This document shows, one piece after another, positions 51,775 to 60,430 of a DNA stretch of 64,000 nucleotides. How positions within the stretch are numbered: position 1 is the stretch's first letter; each line of letters begins with the position of its first letter. Source of the stretch: Catellatospora sichuanensis (GTDB lineage Bacteria; Actinomycetota; Actinomycetes; Mycobacteriales; Micromonosporaceae); contig NZ_ML660189.1 of assembly GCF_007483665.1 (NCBI RefSeq), forward strand, positions 263,030-327,029. Direction: 5' to 3'. Both the position numbers and the translations under genes were made by a program. The notes under the pieces were generated by a model, which had not been told where the DNA came from, did no database searches, and worked only from the letters and a program-made list of their open reading frames with translations.

Positions 51775-53376
51775 GTGCTGGAGGTCCTGGACATCGCGGC
51801 GGTGCGACGCTGGAGTTCGCTGGCTGTGGCCGGTTTGAGCAGGCACGAGCAGGCGCTGAACCAGCTGAACGTGTATCCGGTGCCCGACGGCGACACCGGC
51901 ACCAACCTGCTGCTGACGCTGTCCGCGGCGGAGCAGGCGCTGGCCGGCTCGCTGACCGACGCGCCGTCCGCGGGGGTGGTGCTGCGCACCATGGCCCGCG
52001 GTGCGCTGCTGGGCGCGCGCGGCAACTCCGGCGTCATCGGTGCACAGTGGCTGGCGGGCCTGGCCGACTCCGTGGACGGCGACGGGCTGGCGGCGGCGCT
52101 CGACGCGGCAGCCAAGTCGGCGTACGCCGCGGTGGCGCGCCCGGTCGAGGGCACCATCCTCACCGTGGCCCGGGCTGCGGCCGAGGCCGCCGAACAGGGC
52201 TCCGACGAGCCGGCGGTCGCGCGCGCGGCGGTGCTGGGCGCGCGGGAGGCACTGGCCCGCACCCCTGAGCAGCTGCCGGTGCTGGCCGCGGCCGGGGTGG
52301 TGGACGCGGGCGGGCAGGGCCTGGTGCTGCTGCTGGAGGCGCTGCTGGAGGCGCTGACCGGCGAGCACGACGAGAGCGAGGTCGACGGCGCGGTCCGCGA
52401 TCCCGAGGACGGGCATGGCCACGATCACGCCGGGCACGGCCATGGGGCCGGGCGGGCGCTGCTGGCCTATCGCGGGCCCGCGTACGAGGTGCAGTTCCTG
52501 ATCGACACCGGGGCCGCGGAGATCGCGCAGCTGCGGGGGGCGCTGGACCGGCTGGGCGACTCCCTGGTCATCGTCGGCGGCACGCCGACCTGGCGGGTGC
52601 ACGTGCACGTGGACGACGCGGGCGCGGCGCTGGAGGCGGGGCTGGCGGCCGGGCGGCCGTACCAGATCCAGGTGACCCACCTGACCAGCTCGACCGCGGA
52701 GGGCGCGCCGCGGCGGCCCGACCCTACGGCCCGCGCGGTGGTCGTCACCGCCGCCGGCGACGGCATCGAGGAACTGCTCATCGCCGAGGGCGCGGTGGCG
52801 ATCGGCGGCAACCCGTCCACCGCCGAGGTGCTGGACGCGATCCTCGCCACCGGGGCGGGCCGGGTGGCGGTGCTGCCCACCGACTCCAACCTCCGGGCGG
52901 TGTGCCAGGCCGCGGCCGAGGAGGCGTTCGGCGAGGGCGTGAAGGTGCGCGTGGTGCCCACCCGCTCACCGGTGCAGGCGCTGGCGGCGCTGGCCGTGCG
53001 CGACCACGCCCGCCGGTTCGAGGACGACGTGATCGCGATGGCGGAGGCGGCCGGTGCGTGCCGCTCGGCGGAGGTCACCACGGCCAGCCGGGAGGCGCTG
53101 ACGGTGGCCGGCCGCTGCCGCCCCGGCGACGTCATCGCCCTGGTCGAGGGCGAGGTCAACCTGATCGGCGACGACCTGCCCACGGTATGCGCCCAGCTGC
53201 TGGACCGAATGCTGGCCAGCGGCGGCGAGCTGGTGACCCTGCTCACCGGTGCGCAGGCCCCGGACGGCCTGGTCGAGATGCTGACCGCGCACGTGGCGAC
53301 CCGCTGGCCGTTCGTCGAGGTGCACGCGTACCCGGGCGGGCAGCCGCACTACCCGCTGCTGGTGGGCGTCGAGTGA
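51775..53376 (+). CDS. DAK2/DegV-like protein (FakA-type)
   Basis: The 533 residues have a DhaL/DAK2 domain (1 to about 205: NVYPVPDGDTGTNLLLTLSAAE with Mg-binding Asp residues, RGALLGARGNSGVIGAQW), a short His-rich linker (around 213-224) and a C-terminal DegV-like/FakA region. FakA-type proteins phosphorylate fatty acids carried by FakB; whether that is the role here is unproven, as no fakB is nearby. TAGGCT (51762-51767) before GTG 51775 indicates a leaderless transcript. recG follows. Confidence 0.85.
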   Translation: MLEVLDIAAVRRWSSLAVAGLSRHEQALNQLNVYPVPDGDTGTNLLLTLSAAEQALAGSLTDAPSAGVVLRTMARGALLGARGNSGVIGAQWLAGLADSVDGDGLAAALDAAAKSAYAAVARPVEGTILTVARAAAEAAEQGSDEPAVARAAVLGAREALARTPEQLPVLAAAGVVDAGGQGLVLLLEALLEALTGEHDESEVDGAVRDPEDGHGHDHAGHGHGAGRALLAYRGPAYEVQFLIDTGAAEIAQLRGALDRLGDSLVIVGGTPTWRVHVHVDDAGAALEAGLAAGRPYQIQVTHLTSSTAEGAPRRPDPTARAVVVTAAGDGIEELLIAEGAVAIGGNPSTAEVLDAILATGAGRVAVLPTDSNLRAVCQAAAEEAFGEGVKVRVVPTRSPVQALAALAVRDHARRFEDDVIAMAEAAGACRSAEVTTASREALTVAGRCRPGDVIALVEGEVNLIGDDLPTVCAQLLDRMLASGGELVTLLTGAQAPDGLVEMLTAHVATRWPFVEVHAYPGGQPHYPLLVGVE

Positions 53377-53437
53377 CGGCACGGCGGCGGACCGCGGCTC
53401 CGGTCGCCGCTGTCGGAGGGCAGCGGGAGGATCGGGC

Positions 53438-53533
53438 ATGACCGACCGCAGGACCGCACCCGGCCCGGCGGCCATGATCGAAGACAAGGCAGGCCGCGGC
53501 GGTGCCGGCCGAGCCGGAGAGGTGAGGACATGA
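53438..53533 (+). CDS. Mini-ORF (31 codons) ending in the recG start
   Basis: ATG at 53438, after GGGAGGATCGG, opens a frame (MTDRRTAPGPAAMIEDKAGR...) whose stop overlaps the recG ATG (ATGA at 53530-53533). The peptide is basic and low complexity. It would couple recG translation to the upstream ORF; a product role is doubtful. Confidence 0.35.
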   Translation: MTDRRTAPGPAAMIEDKAGRGGAGRAGEVRT

Positions 53534-55725
53534 CCTCCGCGGACGTCGACACCCCGCTGTCCAAGCTGGTGGGGGAGAAGACCGCCAAGGCGCTGGCCGT
53601 GCACCTCGACCTGTACACCGCTGGTGATCTGCTGTTCTACGTGCCCCGGCGCTACGACCAGCGGGGCGAGCACACCGACATGCGCACGCTGGAGATCGGC
53701 GAAGAGGTCACCGTGCTGGCCCAGGTGCTGCGCACCACCACCCGGCCGATGCGGCAGCGGCGCGGCAGCATGCTCGAGGTCGTCGTGGGCGACGGCGCGG
53801 GCGGCCAGCTCGTGCTGACGTACTTCCAGCAGGCGTGGCGCGAGCGCGACCTGCGTCCCGGGCGCTGGGGGATGTTCGCGGGCAAGGTCAGCGACTTCCG
53901 CGGCCGCCGCCAGCTCAACAGCCCCGAGTACGTGCTGCTCGACCAGGGTGCGGCCGACGGCGAGGTGGCCGCCGAGGTGGAGGAGTTCGCCGGGGCGCTG
54001 ATCCCGGTGTATCCGGCCGCCGCGGCCGTGCCGACCTGGGTGATCGCCCGCTGCGTGCGGGTGGTGCTGGACACGATCACGATGCCGCCGGACGCCATGC
54101 CGTCCCGGATCCGCGCGGAGCGCAAGCTGCTCGACCTGGACACGGCGCTGCGCGAGATCCACCGCCCGTCATCCAAGGAGATGCTGTACATCGCCAAGCG
54201 GCGGCTCGCCTGGGACGAGGCGTTCGCGGTGCAGCTGACCCTGGTGCGGCGCAAGCGGGAGGCGGCGGCGTGGCCCGCCAGGCCCCGGCCGCGCCGCGAC
54301 GGCGGCCTGCTCGCCGGGTTCGACGGGACGCTGCCGTTCACGCTCACCGACGGGCAGCTCGCGGTCGGCGAGGAGATCGCCGCCGACCTGGCCGTGGCGC
54401 ACCCCATGCACCGGCTGCTGCAGGGCGAGGTCGGTGCGGGCAAGACACTGGTCGCGCTGCGGGCCATGCTGCAGGTGGTGGACGCGGGCGGGCAGGCCGC
54501 GCTGCTGGCGCCGACCGAGGTGCTGGCGACCCAGCACCACCGGGGCATCACCCGGATGCTCGGCCCGGCCGGGCGCGCCGACGAGCTGGACGGCGACCCG
54601 AACGGCACCCAGGTCGCGCTGGTCACCGGCTCGCAGGGGGCGGCGGTGCGGCGCAAGGTGCTGGCCAAGGTCGCCGACGGCAGCGCCGGTCTGGTCATCG
54701 GCACGCATGCGCTGCTGTACGAGGGCGTCGACTTCGCCGACCTCGGCCTGGTCGTGGTCGACGAGCAGCACCGCTTCGGGGTGGAGCAGCGCGACGCGCT
54801 GCGGGCCAAGGCCGAGCAGCCGCCGCACGTGCTGGTGATGACCGCGACCCCGATCCCGCGCACGGTCGCCATGACGGTCTACGGCGACCTGGAGGTGTCG
54901 ACGCTGTCGCAGCTGCCCGGCGGGCGCTCGCCGATCGCCTCGCACGTGGTGCCGGTGGCGGAGAAGCCGGCGTTCCTGGAGCGTGCCTGGCGGCGCGTGG
55001 TCGAGGAGGTGCAGCAGGGCCATCAGGCGTACGTCGTCTGCCCGCGCATCGGTGACAGCGCCGGCGACGACGACACCCCGCCGCCCGACGACGCCGTCGA
55101 GGACGAGCGCCGCCCGCCGGTGGCGGTGCTGGACGTCGCCCCGCTGCTGGCCGAAGGGCCGCTGCGCGGGCTGCGGATCGGGGTGCTGCACGGCAGGCTG
55201 CCCGCCGACGAGAAGGACGCGGTGATGCGCTCGTTCTCGGCCGGGCAGCTGGATGTGCTGGTCGCCACGACCGTGATCGAGGTCGGGGTGGACGTGCCCA
55301 ACGCCACCGCGATGGTCATCCTCGACGCCGATCGTTTCGGCGTCTCGCAGCTGCACCAGCTGCGCGGCCGGGTCGGCCGGGGCAGCGCGCCGGGCCTGTG
55401 CCTGCTGGTCACCGAGGCCGTGGCGGGTACACCGGCCCGCGAACGGCTGGACGCGGTCGCCTCCACACTGGACGGCTTCCGACTGGCCGAACTGGACCTG
55501 GAGCAGCGGCGCGAGGGCGATGTGCTCGGCGCGGCGCAGTCCGGACGGCGGTCCCACCTGCGCCTGTTGTCCCTGCTGCGCGACCGGGAACTGATCGGCG
55601 AGGCCCGTGCCGAGGCCGAGGCCCTGCTGGCCGGGGACCCCGACCTGTCCGGCCACCCGCTGCTGGCCGACCAGATCGCTCGACTCGTCGACGACGACCG
55701 CGCCGAATACCTCCAGAAGGGCTGA
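53530..55725 (+). CDS. recG: ATP-dependent DNA helicase RecG
   Basis: Restarts stalled replication forks by branch migration of forks and Holliday junctions. The 731 residues have an N-terminal wedge/OB domain (about 40-200) and two RecA-like domains: Walker A GEVGAGKT (299-306), DEQH box (411-414), LVMTATPIPRT, and the late GVLHGRLPADEKDAVM, DVLVATTVIEVGVDVPNATAMVI and QLHQLRGRVGRG motifs. It lies between the DAK2 protein and rsmD/coaD as in relatives, interrupted here by the surface-protein gene. Confidence 0.97.
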   Translation: MTSADVDTPLSKLVGEKTAKALAVHLDLYTAGDLLFYVPRRYDQRGEHTDMRTLEIGEEVTVLAQVLRTTTRPMRQRRGSMLEVVVGDGAGGQLVLTYFQQAWRERDLRPGRWGMFAGKVSDFRGRRQLNSPEYVLLDQGAADGEVAAEVEEFAGALIPVYPAAAAVPTWVIARCVRVVLDTITMPPDAMPSRIRAERKLLDLDTALREIHRPSSKEMLYIAKRRLAWDEAFAVQLTLVRRKREAAAWPARPRPRRDGGLLAGFDGTLPFTLTDGQLAVGEEIAADLAVAHPMHRLLQGEVGAGKTLVALRAMLQVVDAGGQAALLAPTEVLATQHHRGITRMLGPAGRADELDGDPNGTQVALVTGSQGAAVRRKVLAKVADGSAGLVIGTHALLYEGVDFADLGLVVVDEQHRFGVEQRDALRAKAEQPPHVLVMTATPIPRTVAMTVYGDLEVSTLSQLPGGRSPIASHVVPVAEKPAFLERAWRRVVEEVQQGHQAYVVCPRIGDSAGDDDTPPPDDAVEDERRPPVAVLDVAPLLAEGPLRGLRIGVLHGRLPADEKDAVMRSFSAGQLDVLVATTVIEVGVDVPNATAMVILDADRFGVSQLHQLRGRVGRGSAPGLCLLVTEAVAGTPARERLDAVASTLDGFRLAELDLEQRREGDVLGAAQSGRRSHLRLLSLLRDRELIGEARAEAEALLAGDPDLSGHPLLADQIARLVDDDRAEYLQKG

Positions 55726-55769
55726 CGCGTCCTGCGCCTCCGCCGGTGTCTTGACCGGTACGCCGAGGC

Positions 55770-55803
55770 AAGAAGGGCGGGTCCGGATGGACCCGCCCTT
55801 CTT
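55770..55803. terminator. Terminator between recG and the surface-protein gene
   Basis: AAGAAGGGCGGGTCC (55770-55784) and GGACCCGCCCTTCTT (55789-55803) form a perfect 15-bp stem with loop GGAT, between convergent genes. No T-tract; likely bidirectional. Confidence 0.75.
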
Positions 55804-55819
55804 CATGTGCCTACCGGTT

Positions 55820-57313
55820 TCAGACCTCGGTCAGGTTCAGCCGGCGACGTCGCGCCAGCATGAAGACTCCGACGCCGAGCGCGACCAGCAGCAGACCCGA
55901 GATCACGTAGGTCGTGATCTTGGTGCCGGTCTGCGGCAGCGTGTCGCAGCCCGTCGACGGTTTGATGTGCTTGCCGACGAGCTCGAAGTCGTAGCCGGTG
56001 AAGACGACCTTCGCGGTGGTGGCCGAGCCGGCGGTGAAGGTGACGGTCTCGGTCGCGCCCGGCGCGACGGTCACCTTCTTCTCCTGCGAGCCGTAGGTGG
56101 CGACGGCCTGGACCGGCAGGTTGTTCTCCGGGTTCGAGACCTTCAGCACGAACGAGTCACAGGTCGACTCGACCTTCATCGTCGGCAGCGGGCAGTCCGC
56201 CGGGCGGGCCCAGGTGTACTTGCCGACCTCCTTGCCCTGCTCCGTGACGACGATCTCGCCCGCGCCCGCGGGAACCTTGACCGAGTCGTCGGACTTGCCC
56301 GGTGCGACGGTGACGGTCTTCTTCGTGTCGCCGTACGCGATGGTGAAGTCCGCGGCGTACTTGCCGTCGTTGCTCACGTGCACGGTCACCGTGCCGTCGC
56401 AGCTGGGCACGAACTTCGCCGCCGGGGCGGTGCACTTGCCGGTGCCGCCGTTGTACCAGCCGGGGACGCCCTTGGAGCGGTTGCCCGGAGCGCCGGGGCT
56501 GCCGAGCTTCTTGTTGTTGTAGCGCGGGCCGTTCGCGGTCATCGGGTTGAGCAGCTCGCGCTCGCCGCCCCAGACCAGGTCGACCTGGGTGAAGCACTTC
56601 GGCACGTCGACCTTCAGCTCCACCTTGCGGGTGTCCTTGTCGATGGTGCCGACCGCGTGGTCCAGCGAGTACTGCGGCCAGGTCGCCGTGTTGCTGGGCG
56701 CGTAGTACGACACCAGCAGGAAGTCCTGGGAACCGCCCTCGCAGAGGGGCAGGTCACCCTTGACGGCGACGGTGGCCTCGCCCTTCGGGCCGTCGAAGGT
56801 GTGCTCGTACTCCGCGGACGCGGCGTCGACGCAGCGCGGAGTCGGCACGCACTTCCCGTCGAGCGGAACGAGCCTGTCGCCCTTCTCGATCTTGGCAACG
56901 CCCGAGTCGGTGTTGGGGTGCACCTGCTTGGGGTTCTCCTCGTCCGGGTCGAACCAGACGGCGTCGACGGTCAGCGTCGCCGACGTGGTGCTGCCCGGCA
57001 CCAGCTGCGTGCCGACGATGGTGCCCGCAGGCCCTGCGCCGTCGGTGTTCGCGCTGATGGCCTCGTTGAGCAGTCCTTCGACCGCGTCGGCGGGGCTGGA
57101 CTTCAGGCCGGTGATCTGCGCGTGGCGGCCTTCCCAGTTGCCGTTCAGCACGGTCCACTTGATGAGGTACCGCCCGTCGGGCTGGCAGTCGGCGATGCCG
57201 GAGATCTCGGTGTGGTGCGCCTGGGCGGGGCCGGCGAGGGCCACGGCGCCCGCGAGCCCGAGGGCGACGCTGCCTGCAAGAGCGAGCAGGCGATGAGTGA
57301 GGGGGCGTTTCAC
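55820..57313 (-). CDS. LPXTG-anchored surface protein
   Basis: The 497 residues start with a signal peptide (LLALAGSVALGLAGAVALAGPAQA) and end with a sorting signal: LPQTG (459-463), a membrane helix (VISGLLLVALGVGVFML) and RRRRLN. A sortase would join it to peptidoglycan. The exported part has paired cysteines and Thr/Val-rich repeats (VTVAPGKSDDSVKV and VTVAPGATETVTF), typical of beta-sandwich surface domains; no known adhesin domain is clear. GTG at 57313 follows GGAG. Substrate or partner unknown. Confidence 0.85.
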   Translation of the reverse strand: MKRPLTHRLLALAGSVALGLAGAVALAGPAQAHHTEISGIADCQPDGRYLIKWTVLNGNWEGRHAQITGLKSSPADAVEGLLNEAISANTDGAGPAGTIVGTQLVPGSTTSATLTVDAVWFDPDEENPKQVHPNTDSGVAKIEKGDRLVPLDGKCVPTPRCVDAASAEYEHTFDGPKGEATVAVKGDLPLCEGGSQDFLLVSYYAPSNTATWPQYSLDHAVGTIDKDTRKVELKVDVPKCFTQVDLVWGGERELLNPMTANGPRYNNKKLGSPGAPGNRSKGVPGWYNGGTGKCTAPAAKFVPSCDGTVTVHVSNDGKYAADFTIAYGDTKKTVTVAPGKSDDSVKVPAGAGEIVVTEQGKEVGKYTWARPADCPLPTMKVESTCDSFVLKVSNPENNLPVQAVATYGSQEKKVTVAPGATETVTFTAGSATTAKVVFTGYDFELVGKHIKPSTGCDTLPQTGTKITTYVISGLLLVALGVGVFMLARRRRLNLTEV

Positions 57314-57550
57314 ACGTGCTCCATGGGGTGTGTGTGACGGGGGTGAAGCGTGAATCGACCGCCTGACCCTAGTGAAGCCCCATCCGGGGTACGAAGTGCT
57401 CAGAGCACCACGAAAGCAACCGTTGCCGAATCGTTATCACGTTTGCGTGACGAGTTCGATCTCGGTGGCGCTACGCGCATGAACAGGTGAGGAAGCGTCA
57501 CCATGCGGACGCCGATCGCCCGTCGGCGGCCATGCCGTAGCGTCGAGATC

Positions 57551-58147
57551 GTGACCAGGATTGTGGCCGGCCGGTACGGCGGGCGCCGGCTCCATGCCCC
57601 CACCGGCCGCGACACCCGGCCCACCTCCGACCGCGTACGCGAAGCGCTGTTCTCGGCGCTGGAGGCCATGACGGACCTGGCCGGCGCACGGGTGCTGGAC
57701 CTGTTCGCCGGCTCGGGCGCGGTGGGCCTGGAGGCCCTGTCCCGCGGGGCGGCGCACGTGCTGCTGGTCGAGTCCGACGCGAAGGCCGTCCGCGTGATCC
57801 GCGAGAACGTCGCCACGCTCGGCGCGGGCGCCGCGGCCCGGGTGGTGGCCGGCAAGGCGACGACGGTGCTGGCCGGCGGGCCGTCCGACGGGGCATACGA
57901 CATCGTCTTCGCCGATCCGCCGTACGCGCTGGGCGAGGCCGACGTCGCCGCGGTGCTGGCCGGACTCGCCGAGCACGGCTGGCTCGCCGACGACGCGGTG
58001 CTGGTCGTGGAGCGCTCCAGCCGGTCCCCGGAACCCGCCTGGGTGCAGGGCATCACTGCGCAACGCTGCCGCCGTTACGGGGAGACCGCCCTTTGGTACG
58101 GTCGCGCCGTTGCGCAGAGTGGCGGAGCGGTCTTACCAGAAGGGTGA
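57551..58147 (+). CDS. rsmD: 16S rRNA (guanine(966)-N2)-methyltransferase
   Basis: Methylates G966 of 16S rRNA in the small subunit. The 198 residues have RIVAGRYGGRRL, RPTSDRVREALFSAL, the S-adenosylmethionine site VLDLFAGSGAVGLEALSRGA (50-61) and the catalytic DPPY (122-125). TAGCGT (57538-57543) stands 7 bases before GTG 57551, so the transcript is leaderless and the longer frame from 57503 is unlikely. coaD follows 7 bases later. Confidence 0.95.
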   Translation: MTRIVAGRYGGRRLHAPTGRDTRPTSDRVREALFSALEAMTDLAGARVLDLFAGSGAVGLEALSRGAAHVLLVESDAKAVRVIRENVATLGAGAAARVVAGKATTVLAGGPSDGAYDIVFADPPYALGEADVAAVLAGLAEHGWLADDAVLVVERSSRSPEPAWVQGITAQRCRRYGETALWYGRAVAQSGGAVLPEG

Positions 58148-58154
58148 GCAGCTA

Positions 58155-58643
58155 GTGAGGCGTGCGGTCTGTCCCGGGTCCTTCGACCCGGTCACCCGGG
58201 GACATCTGGACATCATCGATCGGTCGTCGCGCCTGTTCGACGAGGTGATCGTCGCGGTGCTGGTGAACCAGTCGAAGCAGGGCCTGTTCTCCGTGCAGGA
58301 GCGCATCGAGATACTGCGCGAGGTCACCAAGAACCTGCCCAACGTGCGGATCGAGTCGTTCCAGGGGCTGCTGGTCGACTACTGCCGGGACAACGACGCC
58401 CAGGTCGTGGTCAAGGGCATCCGCGCGGTCAGCGACTTCGACTACGAGCTGCAGATGGCGCAGATGAACATCGGCCTGTCCGGGGTGGAGACCCTGTTCA
58501 TGCCGACCAATCCGCTGTACTCGTTCGTGGCGTCCAGCCTCGTCAAGGAGATCGCCAAGTGGGGCGGCGAGGTCTCATCCTTCGTTCCCGAGCTGGTGGA
58601 ACGGCGTCTGCTGGAGAAGTTCCGGGACGCCGGAACCGACTGA
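58155..58643 (+). CDS. coaD: Phosphopantetheine adenylyltransferase
   Basis: Fourth step of coenzyme A synthesis: transfers AMP from ATP to 4'-phosphopantetheine. The 162 residues are a nucleotidyltransferase with the T/HxGH motif in CPGSFDPVTRGHLDIIDR, VVVKGIRAVSDFDYELQMAQMN, and the P-loop-like YSFVASSLVKEIAKWGG. GTG at 58155 follows GGGTGAG. It is co-transcribed with rsmD, and pantothenate synthesis starts with panB at 22 kb. Confidence 0.96.
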   Translation: MRRAVCPGSFDPVTRGHLDIIDRSSRLFDEVIVAVLVNQSKQGLFSVQERIEILREVTKNLPNVRIESFQGLLVDYCRDNDAQVVVKGIRAVSDFDYELQMAQMNIGLSGVETLFMPTNPLYSFVASSLVKEIAKWGGEVSSFVPELVERRLLEKFRDAGTD

Positions 58644-58753
58644 ACCGCAGGTTCGTCGCGGCGACGCGCCGCAGGGGTCCCCGGTCTGCCGCGAGGGTGG
58701 ACGGGGGACGCATCATGGTGTGGACAACAACGCTGGACAAGGAGTGACCGTCG

Positions 58754-59248
58754 GTGGACCCACTCGACCGTATTGACGACATCATCGCGCTGGTGGAAGC
58801 CGCGCGATCGGTGCCGATGTCGCGTAACTGCATGGTCGACCGCGGTGAGCTCATCGGCGCGCTGGACCAGCTCCGGGCAGAGCTGCCCGGTGAGCTGCGG
58901 CGGGCCGCTGCACTGCTGGAGGAGCGGGACAAGATCCTCGACGCCGGGCGGCGCGAGGCGGACCGCATCATCCACGAGGGTGAGCAGGAACACGCCCGGC
59001 TCGTCTCGGTGAACGAGATCACGGTCTCGGCCGAGCACGAGGGCTCCCGCATCGTCGGCGACGCCCGTGCCGAGGCGCAGCGCCTGCGCGAGGAGGTCGA
59101 CGAGTACGTCGACACCGCGCTGGGCAACTTCGAGCAGTTCCTGACGCGTGCGCTGGCCTCCATCGAGCGCGGCCGGGACAAGATGCACGCGCTGCGGGAG
59201 ATCGGCTCGTTCGTCCCCGGCGACGACGACCGCCCACTGCCCTTTTGA
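58754..59248 (+). CDS. sepIVA: SepIVA-like septum/cell-division protein
   Basis: The 164 residues resemble DivIVA/SepIVA: an N-terminal DRIDDIIALVEAARSVPMS segment, then a long charged coiled coil (about 40-150, ELRRAAALLEERDKILDAGRREADRIIHE...). In mycobacteria SepIVA (Rv2927c), encoded near DUF177 and rnc as here, is needed for septation. GTG at 58754 has AAGGAG about 10 bases upstream. The position before DUF177-rpmF-rnc supports the assignment. Confidence 0.85.
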   Translation: MDPLDRIDDIIALVEAARSVPMSRNCMVDRGELIGALDQLRAELPGELRRAAALLEERDKILDAGRREADRIIHEGEQEHARLVSVNEITVSAEHEGSRIVGDARAEAQRLREEVDEYVDTALGNFEQFLTRALASIERGRDKMHALREIGSFVPGDDDRPLPF

Positions 59249-59271
59249 CATGAGCCCGTAGGAGCGGCCGC

Positions 59272-59308
59272 TCGGTGTCATCCGAAGCGCGGCGGAGGAT
59301 GACACCGA
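59272..59308. repeat. Inverted repeat R2, copy A
   Basis: TCGGTGTCATCC (59272-59283) pairs perfectly with GGATGACACCGA (59297-59308) over 12 bases around a 13-base loop, and ATCAAGGTCGCG follows. It matches copy B at 16575-16612, including the ATCA-GG-C-CG flank. It lies after sepIVA and could act as a terminator. Confidence 0.7.
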
Positions 59309-59427
59309 TCAAGGTCGCGCAGCGGGCTCCGCATGACAGAGCCGGTTCGACGGCGACCCGTCGCTTCAGGTAATCTTCTACGTCGGCCTGCGATAACGGC
59401 CTCCATCTACCTGCTCAGTGAAAGCTC

Positions 59428-60021
59428 ATGCCTGCACACTCGACGAAACACCACCTCGACCCGCGCGCTCCGCTCGTCCTCGACACTCGGGACCTGCCGC
59501 GAGGCGCGGGGTCGATGCGTACCATCCAGCGGGTGGTGCCGGCGCCGGCGGAGCTGGGTGTCCAGCTGATCGGCGTGCCCGAGGGTGCGGACCTGACGCT
59601 GGACCTGCGGCTGGAGTCGGTGTCGGAGGGCGTGCTCGTCTCCGGGACCGTCACCGGGGCGGTGGCGGGCGAATGCGGCCGCTGCCTCACCGACATCGGC
59701 GAGACGCTGACCGTGCCCATCCAGGAGCTCTTCGCGTACGCGGACAGCGCCACGTATGAGACCACGGACGAGGACGAGGTCGGTCGGCTGCAGGACGACA
59801 TGATCGACCTGGAGCCGACGCTGCGGGACGCGGTGGTGCTGGCATTGCCGGTCAATCCGGTGTGCCGAGAGGACTGCCCAGGGCTGTGCCCCGGCTGCGG
59901 GGTGCGCTGGGACGACCTGCCCGAGGGTCACACCCACGAGCAGATCGACCCGCGCTGGGCGAAGTTGAGCAAGCTGACCGGCTCTTCAGGGCCGGACGAG
60001 CCGGCCGAGCCGGCGCCCTAG
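59428..60021 (+). CDS. DUF177 (YceD) family protein
   Basis: The 197 residues have the YceD layout: DLPRGAGSMRTIQRVVPAPAELG, an internal ECGRC knuckle, and a C-terminal CREDCPGLCPGCG cluster that likely binds zinc. YceD sits before rpmF in many bacteria and may help 23S rRNA maturation or fatty-acid gene regulation; in plants a homologue acts in 23S rRNA processing. ATG at 59428 is the only start that preserves the domain. Followed by rpmF. Confidence 0.9.
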   Translation: MPAHSTKHHLDPRAPLVLDTRDLPRGAGSMRTIQRVVPAPAELGVQLIGVPEGADLTLDLRLESVSEGVLVSGTVTGAVAGECGRCLTDIGETLTVPIQELFAYADSATYETTDEDEVGRLQDDMIDLEPTLRDAVVLALPVNPVCREDCPGLCPGCGVRWDDLPEGHTHEQIDPRWAKLSKLTGSSGPDEPAEPAP

Positions 60022-60135
60022 ATCGGCTACTGCCCGCCGCGTTCGCCGTGGTGGGTGCCGAGACCCGGGTACGACGGCTGCGGCCGTACCGAGATAATGG
60101 TCGGCGACCGCCGACTACTACTGAGGAGTAAGACA

Positions 60136-60309
60136 GTGGCAGTCCCGAAGCGCAAGATGTCGCGCAGCAACACCCGTCACCGCCGGGCGCAGTGGAAGGC
60201 GACCGCGGTCGCGACCGTGGCCTGCCCGCAGTGCAAGTCGGCCAAGCTGCCGCACGCCGCGTGCAGCGTGTGCGGCACCTACAACGGCCGCCAGGTTCTC
60301 GAGGTCTGA
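60136..60309 (+). CDS. rpmF: 50S ribosomal protein L32
   Basis: The 57 residues are L32 with zinc-binding pairs CPQC and CSVC: VAVPKRKMSRSNTRHRRAQWKA begins it. GTG at 60136 has GAGGAG 7 bases upstream. The upstream gap (60022-60135) contains GATAAT (60092-60097), a good -10 box, so rpmF probably has its own promoter besides DUF177. Confidence 0.97.
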   Translation: MAVPKRKMSRSNTRHRRAQWKATAVATVACPQCKSAKLPHAACSVCGTYNGRQVLEV

Positions 60310-60353
60310 GCATCAGGCTGAACCCGGTGCGTCCGGGAACCTGCGAATCGTCA

Positions 60354-60384
60354 CGTCGCCGGCTGGTCTCGCCAGCCGGCGACG
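60354..60384 (+). promoter_or_regulatory. Hairpin in the rpmF-rnc spacer
   Basis: CGTCGCCGGCTGG (60354-60366) pairs perfectly with CCAGCCGGCGACG (60372-60384). It has no T-tract and lies 46 bases before rnc, so it may be an RNase III cleavage site for autoregulation rather than a terminator. In Streptomyces coelicolor rnc (absB) transcripts are cleaved by their own product. Confidence 0.5.
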
Positions 60385-60430
60385 TCGCCGTACCTGTGCT
60401 GCCCCTCAGCCGCCGGGAGGGGAGTGAGTG

